NCBI GenBank assembly: GCA_048264125.1
Contig: JBLXDM010000002.1
Location: forward strand, 186,001 to 250,000
Length of the DNA: 64,000 bases
Reading direction: 5' to 3'
Source of the DNA: M1-B18 sp048264125
GTDB lineage: Bacteria > Bacillota > Clostridia > Peptostreptococcales > Natronincolaceae
The position numbers were made by a program, and so were the translations under genes. The first letter of the stretch is position 1, and every line of letters starts with the position of its first letter. Below, in pieces: positions 26,630 through 35,701 of the stretch. Under the pieces are notes generated by a model. The model searched no databases. It was not told the DNA's origin and saw nothing but the letters and a program-made list of their open reading frames with translations.

Positions 26630-27799
26630 TTACTTGGTTGGCTCAATAGTATCCTGATACTTGAACTCCCCATCCTTAACTATCTTAATAACCGCGCTCT
26701 TAATTGCATCTCCATTTTCATCCAGAGTAATCATACCAGCTGCCCCTACAAAATCTGTAGTTTTAGCTATTTCGTCCCTGATTTTAACAGGGTCTGCTGA
26801 TCCTGCTCTTTCAATAGCTGCTAAAATAACTAGATAAGCATCATACCCAAGTGCTGTAACCGCTGCAGGCTCCTTGCCGTATTTAGCTCTGTACTCCCTT
26901 AAGAATATCTCAGACTCAGCTGTAATCGGAGTTTCAGATGTAAAGAAGGTAGAGAATACCGCACCTTCAACCTCTTCACCACCGATTTCTAGAAACTCAG
27001 GTGTTTCCCATGTGTCTCCGCCTATGAAAGGAATCTGGATACCCTGCTGTCTAGCCTGCTTAATGATCAAAGCGGACTCTGTAAAGTTACCCGGAGCAAA
27101 TATTACATCAGGGTTTTTAGCTGCAATATTTTGTAATTGAGCTGAAAAATCATTGTCTCTTGTATTATAGTTTGATACTGCTACAATTGCATCCTTATCA
27201 CCTGTTAATTCAACAAAAGAATCCGTAAAGAACTTCGCCAAGCCTACTGCATAGTCATTAGAAACCTCTTGGATTATAGCTACCTTCTTGGCCCCTAGTT
27301 TGTTATACGCATAGTTTGCCATTACTGTTCCCTGGAAAGGATCAAGGAAGCATACTCTGAAGTAGTAATCATTTCCTAAGGTTACTAACGGATTTGTCGC
27401 TGATGCTGCTACTGCAGGAATCTGTGCATTCTTAACGATGTCCCCAGCTGCCATGGATAACGAGCTTCCCCAGCTTCCTATTATAGCAACTACCTTTTCC
27501 TTATCAACTAGTAATGAAGCAGCATTAGCAGCCTCTACCTTATCGGACTTATTGTCAACAACCACCAATTCAACCTTTTTTCCTAAAACCGTAGGATATA
27601 ATTCGTTTGCCAGCTTGGCACCCTCAACCTCCAGCTCGCCTCCTGCTGCATTATCTCCAGTAATAGGCTCAAATACTCCTATTCTAATAACGTCATCAGC
27701 AGGTGCTGGTCCAGCAGTCTCCTTTGGTGCACAGCCTACTAAAATTAAAGAAATAGTAAGCACAAAAACTAAAAAAATCGCTACCTTCTTTTTCATCAT
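26630..27799 (-). CDS. livJ: Branched-chain amino acid-binding lipoprotein LivJ/LivK type
   Basis: 389 residues. A lipoprotein signal peptide ends in the lipobox LILVGC, with lipidated Cys at residue 23. The mature part is a periplasmic-binding-protein type I fold: IRIGVFEPITGDNAAGGELEVEGAKLA, then IIGSWGSSLSMAAGDIV and AVAASATNPLVT. It captures the amino acid outside the cell for LivHMGF. A GGAGG RBS lies 4 nt (first ATG) or 7 nt (second ATG) upstream. It is the first gene of the operon. Ligand preference within Leu/Ile/Val and amides is not readable. Confidence 0.94.
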   Translation of the reverse strand: MMKKKVAIFLVFVLTISLILVGCAPKETAGPAPADDVIRIGVFEPITGDNAAGGELEVEGAKLANELYPTVLGKKVELVVVDNKSDKVEAANAASLLVDKEKVVAIIGSWGSSLSMAAGDIVKNAQIPAVAASATNPLVTLGNDYYFRVCFLDPFQGTVMANYAYNKLGAKKVAIIQEVSNDYAVGLAKFFTDSFVELTGDKDAIVAVSNYNTRDNDFSAQLQNIAAKNPDVIFAPGNFTESALIIKQARQQGIQIPFIGGDTWETPEFLEIGGEEVEGAVFSTFFTSETPITAESEIFLREYRAKYGKEPAAVTALGYDAYLVILAAIERAGSADPVKIRDEIAKTTDFVGAAGMITLDENGDAIKSAVIKIVKDGEFKYQDTIEPTK

Positions 27800-28370
27800 A
27801 TTTCCTCCCTTTTTTGTCTAAGATGATAAATCATCCTTCTATAAAAATTCTCCTAAGAGAATTATAGATGTTATTGAATACCTCATGCTCGATCACCACT
27901 TATGTTATTACAGTTTTGTACTAATTGTTTAAATTTTTTAATAATTCAACCAATTGCGAAATTAATGGCTTTCTTCCAATAAGGCAATCGTTTGTAGCCT
28001 CCAAACATAAGCTCATAGAATAGCAGCCGAACTAATTTTATTACGGATAATCCTTTGACTATATTAAAATTTTTATCTGTCTGGCCTCTAGATTTTTGCT
28101 TGACTCCTGATAGAAATATCTGAGGTCAAAAAATGTATATTTATAATCAAAACCTTATAAATATTCAGAATATTGTTCCTTTTTCGGTAGTATTATTACG
28201 ATATGTTCATACATTTGTGTACAAATGATAAAAATGTTTTTCCACCGATTACATATGTGCTTATTTCTCGCATAATAATCTTATTATAATACAGAATCAT
28301 AATTTTGACAAAGTATTTTTATACACTTGCTTAAAACTTTATTGCTTATTTATAGCTTAATTTTGGCAAT
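27800..28370. other. Long AT-rich leader region upstream of livJ
   Basis: About 570 nt without a credible gene. The only clear structure is a short inverted repeat, AATTCTC-CTAA-GAGAATT, at 27846-27863, 47 nt upstream of the livJ start. It is too widely spaced for a CodY box. No T-box specifier or antiterminator pattern and no riboswitch core were recognised. Confidence 0.4.
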
Positions 28371-28402
28371 AAAAAAATAGGATATTTTTACATATCCTAT
28401 TT
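28371..28402 (-). terminator. Terminator overlapping the YvyF-paralogue stop codon
   Basis: On the minus strand AAATAGGATA-TGTAAAAA-TATCCTATTT runs into seven T. The TAG stop lies inside the 5' arm of the stem. Confidence 0.85.
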
Positions 28403-28780
28403 TCTTCTTGATCTATTACCAAAGCTGTTATTGGCCTTACTCTCCGACTTTACGGTGCCGCTGTTAGTTTCTCTTACAGCTCGGTCGGTGCACCTTAGAC
28501 AATGACCGTCATTGCTTATGTCGTCGCCACAGGAGGGACATTTAAGCCGAAGGCTTCTTTCCCCCACTAGGCCAATCCTTTTATCATTTATTAATTTAAG
28601 TATATTGGAAACCGAAACCCCTGTAGCTGCCGACACCTCAAGCACACTGGCTCCTCTATGGCGATAAAGATACTCTCTTACCTTGATGTAGGGGCTATCC
28701 GCATCATCGGTACACCTGTCGCATATGTTTTCATCCGAGCTTTTGAAGAGCCTTCCACAAACAATACAATTTCTCAGCAT
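28397..28780 (-). CDS. YvyF-like flagellar-operon zinc-ribbon protein, second copy
   Basis: 127 residues. Cys pairs at the N-terminus (NCIVCGRLF ... CDRC) form a zinc ribbon. A helix-turn-helix-like segment follows (SVLEVSAATGVSVSNILKLI, then IGLVGERSL), and then a second Cys set (CPSCGDDISNDGHCLRC). The plan matches YvyF (TIGR03826 type, 'flagellar operon protein') and the copy at 60992-61411. The function of YvyF is not established; the layout suggests nucleic-acid binding. This copy stands alone next to the liv operon, outside any flagellar operon, with its own terminator. Confidence 0.8.
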   Translation of the reverse strand: MLRNCIVCGRLFKSSDENICDRCTDDADSPYIKVREYLYRHRGASVLEVSAATGVSVSNILKLINDKRIGLVGERSLRLKCPSCGDDISNDGHCLRCTDRAVRETNSGTVKSESKANNSFGNRSRRK

Positions 28781-28898
28781 TAGACCACACCCTTCGCTTC
28801 CACTAATAACAGGTAAATATTACTAATAATTATAGCATATCCCTACTATTTTTCATCTGCAACTATGGTCATAAATTTCCGAAAAATAAACATAAAGA

Positions 28899-28918
28899 AG
28901 GAGCTTCTCCAGCTCCTC
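28899..28918 (-). terminator. Probable terminator of the fumarate-reductase-like gene
   Basis: On the minus strand AGGAGCTGGAGAAGCTCCT is followed by a broken T-rich tract (TCTTTATGTTTATTTTT). It lies about 85 nt after the stop codon of the gene at 29005. Confidence 0.6.
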
Positions 28919-29004
28919 CCATATACTATCTATTTAATTTTATTGTGCTCATCTACAAATGCAATCTTTTTCTATTAAAAGCTATTTCATCAATGGATTT
29001 TTAA

Positions 29005-31071
29005 TTATTTTCCGCTTGCTGCATTTATTCCTGCAATGCGTCCGAAAACAAATATGTCAGTAATGGCATTTCCACCAAGTCTGTTACCAGCGTGAACTCC
29101 ACCTGTAACTTCTCCTGCTGCCCATAAACCTTGAATGATTTTTCCATCTTCATTTATGACATGGCATTCGTCATCAATAACAACGCCACCCATTGTATGG
29201 TGCAGTGATGATTTTCTTGGGCTTATTACAATTCCAACATTGTCATTAGCTTCTATATACTCAAGATCAATAGCACCTGCAACAACACCCTTATTAAAGT
29301 CATCATCTTTTTGGTTTGCTACATAGCTATTATATTTTTCTATTGTACTGCGTAATTGCTCTTCAGTAAATGCTGGTGCAACACCAGCTGCAGAGGTTTT
29401 AGTAGCTTCTGCTAATTCAGCAAGCGTACTACCGTACCATACATGGCCACCTTCAACCATTCCCGCAACACGCTCATCATATTCAGTTCCTTTTATTTTC
29501 TGATCAGGATTTCCAATATCTCCTCTGCCAGCATAAACAATATAGAAAATACCATCTTCAAGAGCTAGTGAGGCTTTAGCAAGAACGTCACGTTCAGCAT
29601 ATTCATTTACAAAACGATTTCCTTCTCCGTCAATCCAGATCTGCTCAGCTGCATCAGCCCAAATACCATCTGTCATAGTGCCTTTAACAGGTGATGAAGA
29701 AGGCATCATCTGTGCAACCTCCATGCCTCTTACATCAGCGCCGATAGCTTGTGCCATTACAATGCCATCGCCCGTGTTAGTGCCCATATTAGTTGATAAT
29801 GTTCTATCTGTAAGGTCATCTCCCCAATAGCTATCATAGTTCTTAACCATGGTCGGGTTTGCACTATATCCACCCGTTGCAAGAACAACTCCCTTAGTTG
29901 TATTAATTGTGATTTGCGTGCCGTCTACCTGTACAGCTTTTGCACCCACTATCTTGCCTGATGCATCCACTAAAAGTTCAGTACCCTCAGTTTCTGTATA
30001 TATGATAACGCCTTTTTCCAGTGCAACCTTTTCAAGCTGGGGAATTCGTAGAGCACCTGTCATGAAGCTATGGGTTCTTGGCCACATAGCACCTAGAACT
30101 GTTCCAAGTCCAGCAGCACTCCCGTACTTAGCATCGTCACCATAAGATGCTTCAAGACCAACTTCTCCCATCCACGCAAAAGCATCTAGAGAATCAGTCG
30201 CCAGCTTTCTAGCTAGGTGAACCTCTGGGGCAACCCAGCTACCATTTAATAACTCACGAAGTCCGCCTGTATACATATGCCACATATGCAATGCATTAGA
30301 GTCAAAACCTGGCATATCCACTCCGGCGGTTTTTCCCTTATTCACTGAATAGAATGTATTAATATCTGACTTGAGCTCTGTCAATACTGCTTCCCATTCA
30401 GGAAAAGTGTCAAGCTTCAGCTTTGAATCAGATGAATTAAGTGCAAGATAAGCATCTAATGTATCCTTTTGAGCTCTAGTTAATATCATATTATTCTGTG
30501 CCTCAATATCAACAGCATTGTAGGCCGCACCTGCTAATAGTGTATTCCCACCTAATACAGAACCTTTTTCAATTAGTGTAACTCGCGCTCCTTGTTCAAC
30601 GGCATTAATTGCAGCTGCAAGACCAGCGCCTCCTCCACCCATTACAAGAACATCTGTATCCCATGTTTGAGGATCCTTAGGTGTTACAGCTATCTTATTG
30701 TTCTTTAGAGCATTAACATCTAAACCAGCTTCTTTAGCCGCATTAGTTACTGCATTGATAATAGCGAAGCTAGTTAAAGTTGCACCTGTTACAGTTTCTA
30801 CAGATAAGCTTTGATTTTCAATTATCTGAGCTGGTATACGTTCAACCGCTACTTTTACAACATATGGCGTTTCAGAATTCTGTAAAAACTCGATATTCGT
30901 GATTTTACTGTCTTCAACAGTGATACCTACAGTCACTGGCCCTTGCATACCAGCAGCTGTACCTTCAAAGCTGCCATTAATAAGTGCAACTGGCTGCTCC
31001 TCCTTGGTGCACCCAACAAATAGTAAAGTAATCATGCAAATACAAATAAGTAGTGAAATAAGCTTCTTCAT
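29005..31071 (-). CDS. Fumarate-reductase-type FMN/FAD lipoprotein
   Basis: 688 residues. A lipobox (LLFVGC, Cys21) anchors it outside the membrane. An FMN-binding domain (about 30-115) carries the ApbE flavinylation motif TGAT, with Thr98 the expected covalent FMN site. A FAD_binding_2 flavoprotein follows (VLVMGGGGAGLAAA at about 141-154; HTMGGVVID and GLWAAGEVTGGVHAGNRLGG near the C-terminus). This is the layout of extracellular flavin reductases such as fumarate, urocanate and acrylate reductases, which pass electrons from a flavin chain to an unsaturated acid. The acceptor cannot be read from motifs. There is no cytochrome domain and no ApbE in the window. The divergent two-component pair nearby may regulate it. 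Confidence 0.88.
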   Translation of the reverse strand: MKKLISLLICICMITLLFVGCTKEEQPVALINGSFEGTAAGMQGPVTVGITVEDSKITNIEFLQNSETPYVVKVAVERIPAQIIENQSLSVETVTGATLTSFAIINAVTNAAKEAGLDVNALKNNKIAVTPKDPQTWDTDVLVMGGGGAGLAAAINAVEQGARVTLIEKGSVLGGNTLLAGAAYNAVDIEAQNNMILTRAQKDTLDAYLALNSSDSKLKLDTFPEWEAVLTELKSDINTFYSVNKGKTAGVDMPGFDSNALHMWHMYTGGLRELLNGSWVAPEVHLARKLATDSLDAFAWMGEVGLEASYGDDAKYGSAAGLGTVLGAMWPRTHSFMTGALRIPQLEKVALEKGVIIYTETEGTELLVDASGKIVGAKAVQVDGTQITINTTKGVVLATGGYSANPTMVKNYDSYWGDDLTDRTLSTNMGTNTGDGIVMAQAIGADVRGMEVAQMMPSSSPVKGTMTDGIWADAAEQIWIDGEGNRFVNEYAERDVLAKASLALEDGIFYIVYAGRGDIGNPDQKIKGTEYDERVAGMVEGGHVWYGSTLAELAEATKTSAAGVAPAFTEEQLRSTIEKYNSYVANQKDDDFNKGVVAGAIDLEYIEANDNVGIVISPRKSSLHHTMGGVVIDDECHVINEDGKIIQGLWAAGEVTGGVHAGNRLGGNAITDIFVFGRIAGINAASGK

Positions 31072-31605
31072 TTTTTCTCCTCCGGTCTTAAATTAGTAAT
31101 ACAACATACGAATCTTGAATACTTTTCTTGTGATAAATATTGTTCAGGTTATAGCTTTTTTCAAACCACCTCCCTAAAACTCCATTCCCAGCAATGCTGC
31201 TTTTGCCTGCTTTACCTTTAGTTCTGTAATTAATATTTTATTAACATACCAAAAGATATGATTCAACACGAATCATATCTTCGCCCTACTGAACAATTAA
31301 CTCTAATTATTTTAATAGCTGTTATGCGATTCTCTTTATATAACTACGTAAAGCCTTTTTGAAACAAATTAAGCAACATGATTCAGAAAAAGTCCTAGTC
31401 ACCTATTGCTTAAAAGTAATACGTTGTCATTGTTAATAAAATTAATAACTACAGAACTGCTATATTACAACTCTTTTAAGTTTGATTTTATTTTAACATA
31501 TTTTAAGCTGCATGTTGATTAAACAGTTATTAAGATTTTCAGTGTTTATTGAATGATAACAGAAAAATATTACCACAAACAAGCAGCTATATCGTCAAAT
31601 CCATT
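31072..31605. other. Upstream region of the fumarate-reductase-like gene
   Basis: About 530 nt with no credible ORF. It contains the 29-bp palindrome at 31253-31281 and otherwise AT-rich sequence. The long leader suggests regulated transcription. Confidence 0.4.
31253..31281. promoter_or_regulatory. Perfect 12-bp inverted repeat, candidate operator
   Basis: AAGATATGATTC-AACAC-GAATCATATCTT, about 180 bp upstream of the reductase start. There is no T-run on the reductase strand. It may be a dimer-binding operator or a leader hairpin. Confidence 0.5.
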
Positions 31606-31647
31606 AAAAAAATCCCTAATAATGCGAAGTAAGCATTTTTCGGGATT
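31606..31647 (-). terminator. Terminator of the response regulator gene
   Basis: On the minus strand AATCCC ... GGGATT enclosing ATGC/GCAT, followed by seven T. It lies about 120 nt after the regulator stop. Confidence 0.75.
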
Positions 31648-31768
31648 AAGAAACCTTAACATTTGTTCTGTTAGATTTAATATGTTCTTAATTTCTGTTA
31701 CCTAATAGAGGTGTTCATGCATCTCATCCCACACCCCTGCAGATATATATGATATTGCCTATTTATAT

Positions 31769-32464
31769 TTAATTAGCTTTTCCCTTAGGGTCGAAATAGT
31801 ATCCTTGACCCCATTCCATTCTTAAAAATCTGGGATTATTCACGTCTTCTTCAATTTTATTTCTAATATTGTGTATGTGAACGATTACAGTTCGTGCATC
31901 TCCGTAGCTTTTTGCTCCCCATATATTATAATATAATTCTTTAGGGGTATAGTATTTTCCAGGATTTTGCATTAAAAACGACAATATCTTAAACTCAGTG
32001 GAGGATAATTTTAACTCCCCTTCCTTTTTAACTACAATATGACGGTGTGCATCTAATTTAAATCCAGTGCATTCCAAAGTGTTCTTAGTATTATCAAGTA
32101 CTTTATTCGCTCTTCGAAGATTTGCTTTTATTCGCGCCTCAAGAATTTTGTTATCAAAAGGCTTTACTATAAAATCGTCTCCACCCTGTTCTAATGCTTT
32201 AACAATTGTATCGCTGCAGTCAAGACAGGAAATAAATATAATAGGACAATCATGCCACTCTCTCAACCTAGAACAAAGGTCAACACCATTAACATCAGGA
32301 AGCAAAATATCAAGAAGTATAACATCAAATTTATCTCTTGCATTTGCATAGGCTTCGCTACCTGTTTTGGCCCAAATAACTTCATAAGTCTGAGCTTGTT
32401 CAAGGTAGTAGAGGATTATCTTTGCTACTAATGGATCATCTTCAACTAAAAGAATCTTTATCAT
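31769..32464 (-). CDS. OmpR-family response regulator
   Basis: 231 residues. The receiver domain covers residues 1-115, with the acidic pair ED at 8-9, phospho-acceptor Asp52 (LLDILLPD) and a Lys in VKPFDN. The C-terminal winged helix covers about 130-228 (LKLSSTEFKILSFLMQNPGKYYT ... DARTVIVHIHNIRNKIEED). It is transcribed away from the sensor kinase at 32662 and toward the reductase gene, 197 bp separating it from the kinase. Candidate targets are itself, the kinase and the reductase. Confidence 0.95.
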   Translation of the reverse strand: MIKILLVEDDPLVAKIILYYLEQAQTYEVIWAKTGSEAYANARDKFDVILLDILLPDVNGVDLCSRLREWHDCPIIFISCLDCSDTIVKALEQGGDDFIVKPFDNKILEARIKANLRRANKVLDNTKNTLECTGFKLDAHRHIVVKKEGELKLSSTEFKILSFLMQNPGKYYTPKELYYNIWGAKSYGDARTVIVHIHNIRNKIEEDVNNPRFLRMEWGQGYYFDPKGKAN

Positions 32465-32661
32465 ATAACTTCACCCCTTAAATCAATATTACCTTAATTT
32501 TAACTATTTCGACAAGGGTCTTCTTGCATCGTGCTACTAAAAAGTGTATTCTGGGTCTTTCAGCTCAGATACTCTTAATTCTTTAAATTTTGTTAAATAT
32601 TTGATATACTTTTGTTGAGGCTCTTTCAACATTATGCTTAAGGAAAAAGAGGGGAATACAT

Positions 32662-34452
32662 ATGAAAAAGGATTATTTAAAAGCAATACTTCTATTTCTA
32701 CTAATTACTAGTCTAGCTTTCTTAATAGGCCTAAAAATAAATAATAGCTTTGGTGTTTTAAACAACGGCGACACATTTCCTGATAAGGGAGAAACCAATA
32801 TATATTCACTTACAGATTATCAATGGGATTCAAAAACTAATACCTATTATTTTGACTTAGTCAGAAAAAATGAAAGTCAACAATTGGAGCTTATCTATGG
32901 AAAATTGCCATCAGACGTATTAATAAATGGCACTATTTTAAAGGAGTCTTCATTCTTTTCAAGGTTATCACTTAGCTCCGATTGGTTTATAAATAACAAA
33001 ATCAGAGTCGTCTTTAACACAGGTATAAATCCAAATAATACACCAATATATGTAACCACTACATCTATTGCTGAATCTGCACACTCAACCTTTTATATGG
33101 CATTTGCTTTCTGTCTTGGAATCACATTTTTAATGTTTGTATATGCACTCTCTCTTTATCGCCGGAAAAAAACAGAAAAATACCTATTATGGTTTGCTAT
33201 ATACACCGGTGCATTGACTTTATGGAGTGTTCTTCCACTATTTGTTGGTACAGATAAATATTCCTTACGATACTACGCTTTTGCCTGGTGCATAATACTG
33301 GATATTGTTATATGCTTTAAAATGTTTGATATTAAGCTTCCTGGACGCTTTGACATACTACTGAGTAAAAGGGGTGTTATTTCTGTTTTGGCGTTATGGT
33401 CATTTTTGGAAAGTATTTTCCCTGAATTGCATAATGAAATTTATGTTTATAGCTTGTTCATATTTTCCATTGGCGTTCTTATATATGCCTGTGCTAGCAA
33501 ACGAAAAGGAGCATGGCTTTTAATTTCAGGCCATGCTTTAAGTCTAGGATTACGTTTGGTTATACCCTTATCTTCTTTTACATCATCAAGTGTAAGCTAT
33601 CCTTTGCGCGCCATGCAATTTTCAAAGCTTTTTAATATTCCTTTTGCCTTTTGCTGTATGTTATTAATAAATCATATTTTCGCTGAAAAATTTATTGAAG
33701 CTGAAATCCTTGCTAATGAACTAGAGCAAATAAACCATAATCTCGACATAAAAGTTTTAGAAGGCAAAAAGGCTCTACAAGAGCAGATGTCACGGCGACA
33801 CAGCCTTATGATGAATATCTTTCACGATTTACGCACACCATTATTTGTTATGCAAGGCTGTACTCAAAAAATTACTAATCAACCAGAGCTACTGGATACT
33901 GAATTACCTATAATAAGGGAAAGATTGGATTTTACAAAGCATCTAGTTGAAGATTTATTTTTAATGGCCAAGCTTGAGGATAAGCAAGTAATTCTAGAGA
34001 CGGATCGGGTTCCTATCACAGACCTAATTAATAATGTTATTAGTGCCTGTCGTATAGAGGGAGAAAGTAAGAATATTTGTATAGAAACACAGCTGAAATG
34101 TGATTGTATTACTTGGGGAGATGAGTATCGTCTTAAACAGGCATTTCAGAATCTTCTCCTGAATGCAATATACTATACAAAACCAAATGGCAAGGTATTT
34201 GTATCTTTAAAAAAGGAAAAAAACACAGCCATTATATCCTTTACAGATACAGGCATTGGAATCTCCCCACAGGATATAGAAAAAATATTTGACAGATATT
34301 ATCGTATAAGCGGTAAAGATAAGCATCAATCTACTGGCTTAGGACTTTCCATTGCACTAGAGATTATACAACAGCATCAGGGAATGATTAGCGTTGATAG
34401 TCAATTAGGATTAGGCACAACCTTTACGGTGTGCCTACCCATAATCGCTTAA
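32662..34452 (+). CDS. Sensor histidine kinase with 7TM-type sensor
   Basis: 596 residues. A helix at 7-24 is followed by an extracellular domain (about 27-140) and then a bundle of about seven membrane helices (143-340), similar in plan to 7TMR-DISM sensors. A coiled coil (345-378) leads to HisKA with phospho-accepting His388 (FHDLRTPLF). The HATPase domain shows N-box NLLLNAIYYT, G1 DTGIGIS and G2 STGLGLSIAL. It is divergent from its probable partner regulator. The ligand is unknown; an unsaturated carboxylic acid used by the neighbouring reductase is a guess from context. Confidence 0.9.
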   Translation: MKKDYLKAILLFLLITSLAFLIGLKINNSFGVLNNGDTFPDKGETNIYSLTDYQWDSKTNTYYFDLVRKNESQQLELIYGKLPSDVLINGTILKESSFFSRLSLSSDWFINNKIRVVFNTGINPNNTPIYVTTTSIAESAHSTFYMAFAFCLGITFLMFVYALSLYRRKKTEKYLLWFAIYTGALTLWSVLPLFVGTDKYSLRYYAFAWCIILDIVICFKMFDIKLPGRFDILLSKRGVISVLALWSFLESIFPELHNEIYVYSLFIFSIGVLIYACASKRKGAWLLISGHALSLGLRLVIPLSSFTSSSVSYPLRAMQFSKLFNIPFAFCCMLLINHIFAEKFIEAEILANELEQINHNLDIKVLEGKKALQEQMSRRHSLMMNIFHDLRTPLFVMQGCTQKITNQPELLDTELPIIRERLDFTKHLVEDLFLMAKLEDKQVILETDRVPITDLINNVISACRIEGESKNICIETQLKCDCITWGDEYRLKQAFQNLLLNAIYYTKPNGKVFVSLKKEKNTAIISFTDTGIGISPQDIEKIFDRYYRISGKDKHQSTGLGLSIALEIIQQHQGMISVDSQLGLGTTFTVCLPIIA

Positions 34453-34499
34453 TCATTTATAGAATCACAGGAATTGGTTGCATTACCTTGTTATAATAA

Positions 34500-34640
34500 T
34501 TATTCATTTAGCCAATTCTCCAGCTTCTCCATTACCAGCTTGTAGGTCCGCTGAGAAACCTCTGGCAGCGTTCCTCCCAGAGCTTCTTCTGCCTGTCGGA
34601 AGCCCTCTTCAATTGCAGCCTTTAATTCACTAAACTTCGT
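34500..34640 (-). pseudogene. C-terminal gene remnant, 46 residues
   Basis: Directly after the pseI stop codon, and in the same frame, 46 codons read as good protein (GFRQAEEALGGTLPEVSQRTY near the middle, ending LENWLNE) and end at TAA (34502-34500). There is no start codon with an RBS. Amphipathic, helical content suggests it is the tail of a lost or truncated protein rather than chance. Family not identified. It marks the edge of the glycosylation island. Confidence 0.5.
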
Positions 34641-35687
34641 CTACTCAATTAGGTTCCAGCTCAATGGTGTTCCTCTAAAAACATCCTGCTTAATCCGTTT
34701 CCCAATCAGCTCTTTGAAGTGTTTTGGGCCTAATCCATAGCAGGGCCGAATAGATCTAATATTTTCTTCGCAGATTACTTCCCCAGCCTTCATGTCTTTA
34801 ACAACGAATAATGATCTTCCTAATAGTCGGCTTTTCTTTTTATTTTCTGACATACTATAGTCAATTTCTCCTAAAGCTTTTTCCGCTGCTCTGACGGCTT
34901 CAACCATTTGCCTGAATTCTAACGGTTCAAGGGAAAATGAGGCATCTGGTCCGCCTATTGATTTGTCCAATATAAAATGCTTTTCTATCACTTTAGCTCC
35001 TAAGGCTACTGAAACCACTGGTGCAACTATGCCTAATGTGTGATCAGATAATCCTACTTCAACACCAAAGGTTTCCTTCATATTGGGGATAGTTTTAAGA
35101 TTTGCGTCTTCAATTCTTGCCGGATAGGAAGAAGTACATTTTAGTAATATAATTTGTTCATTCCCTATACGTTTACATGCTTGTATCGCTTCCTCAATAT
35201 CGCTCAAGGAAGCAACCCCGGTTGAAATTATAATGGGTTTGCCCTTCGATGCAATATATTCAATCAGTGGAATATCCATTATCTCAAATGAAGCGACCTT
35301 ATATGCCGGTACATTCAGCTCTTCCAAAAAATCAACTGCAGTCTTATCAAAAGGGGTGGAAAAGAATATGAGACCGAGCTCATTAGCATACTCCATAAGC
35401 TCCTTCTGCCATTCCCAAGGGGTGGAGGCTTCACTGTATAGGTCAAATAATGTTCTTCCGTCCCAAATAGTACCACTGCTTAATTTGAAATATTCATTAT
35501 CGCAGTTAATTGTTAATGTATCTGCTGTGTATGTTTGAATCTTAATTGCATCTGCGCCAGCTTCCTTTGCTGCTTTTATAGTTTTTTTCGCAATATTAAT
35601 ATCATGGCCATGATTTGCAGAGAGTTCTGCTATTATAAAAGTGCTGCTTTTGTTGTTAACTTCAAAACCACTAATATTGATTGACAT
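34641..35687 (-). CDS. pseI: Pseudaminic acid synthase
   Basis: 348 residues from the ATG at 35687 (GGAGGG 6 nt upstream). It is a NeuB-family condensing enzyme that joins a 2,4-diamino-2,4,6-trideoxy-L-altrose derivative with phosphoenolpyruvate to make the nonulosonate pseudaminic acid. The N-terminal TIM barrel (AELSANHGHDINIAKKTI; SDHTLG; VIEKHF) and a C-terminal SAF antifreeze-like domain (about 290-345, RSLFVVKDMKAGEVI) are both present. The segment GTIWDGRTLFDLYSEASTPW is typical of PseI rather than NeuB or LegI. Last gene of the glycan operon. Confidence 0.93.
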   Translation of the reverse strand: MSINISGFEVNNKSSTFIIAELSANHGHDINIAKKTIKAAKEAGADAIKIQTYTADTLTINCDNEYFKLSSGTIWDGRTLFDLYSEASTPWEWQKELMEYANELGLIFFSTPFDKTAVDFLEELNVPAYKVASFEIMDIPLIEYIASKGKPIIISTGVASLSDIEEAIQACKRIGNEQIILLKCTSSYPARIEDANLKTIPNMKETFGVEVGLSDHTLGIVAPVVSVALGAKVIEKHFILDKSIGGPDASFSLEPLEFRQMVEAVRAAEKALGEIDYSMSENKKKSRLLGRSLFVVKDMKAGEVICEENIRSIRPCYGLGPKHFKELIGKRIKQDVFRGTPLSWNLIE

Positions 35688-35701
35688 ATTTGCCCTCCAT
35701 T

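Noticed and set aside
27846..27863. CodY-binding site upstream of livJ
   Set aside because: AATTCTC-CTAA-GAGAATT is symmetric, but the half-sites are spaced three bases wider than the 15-bp CodY consensus.
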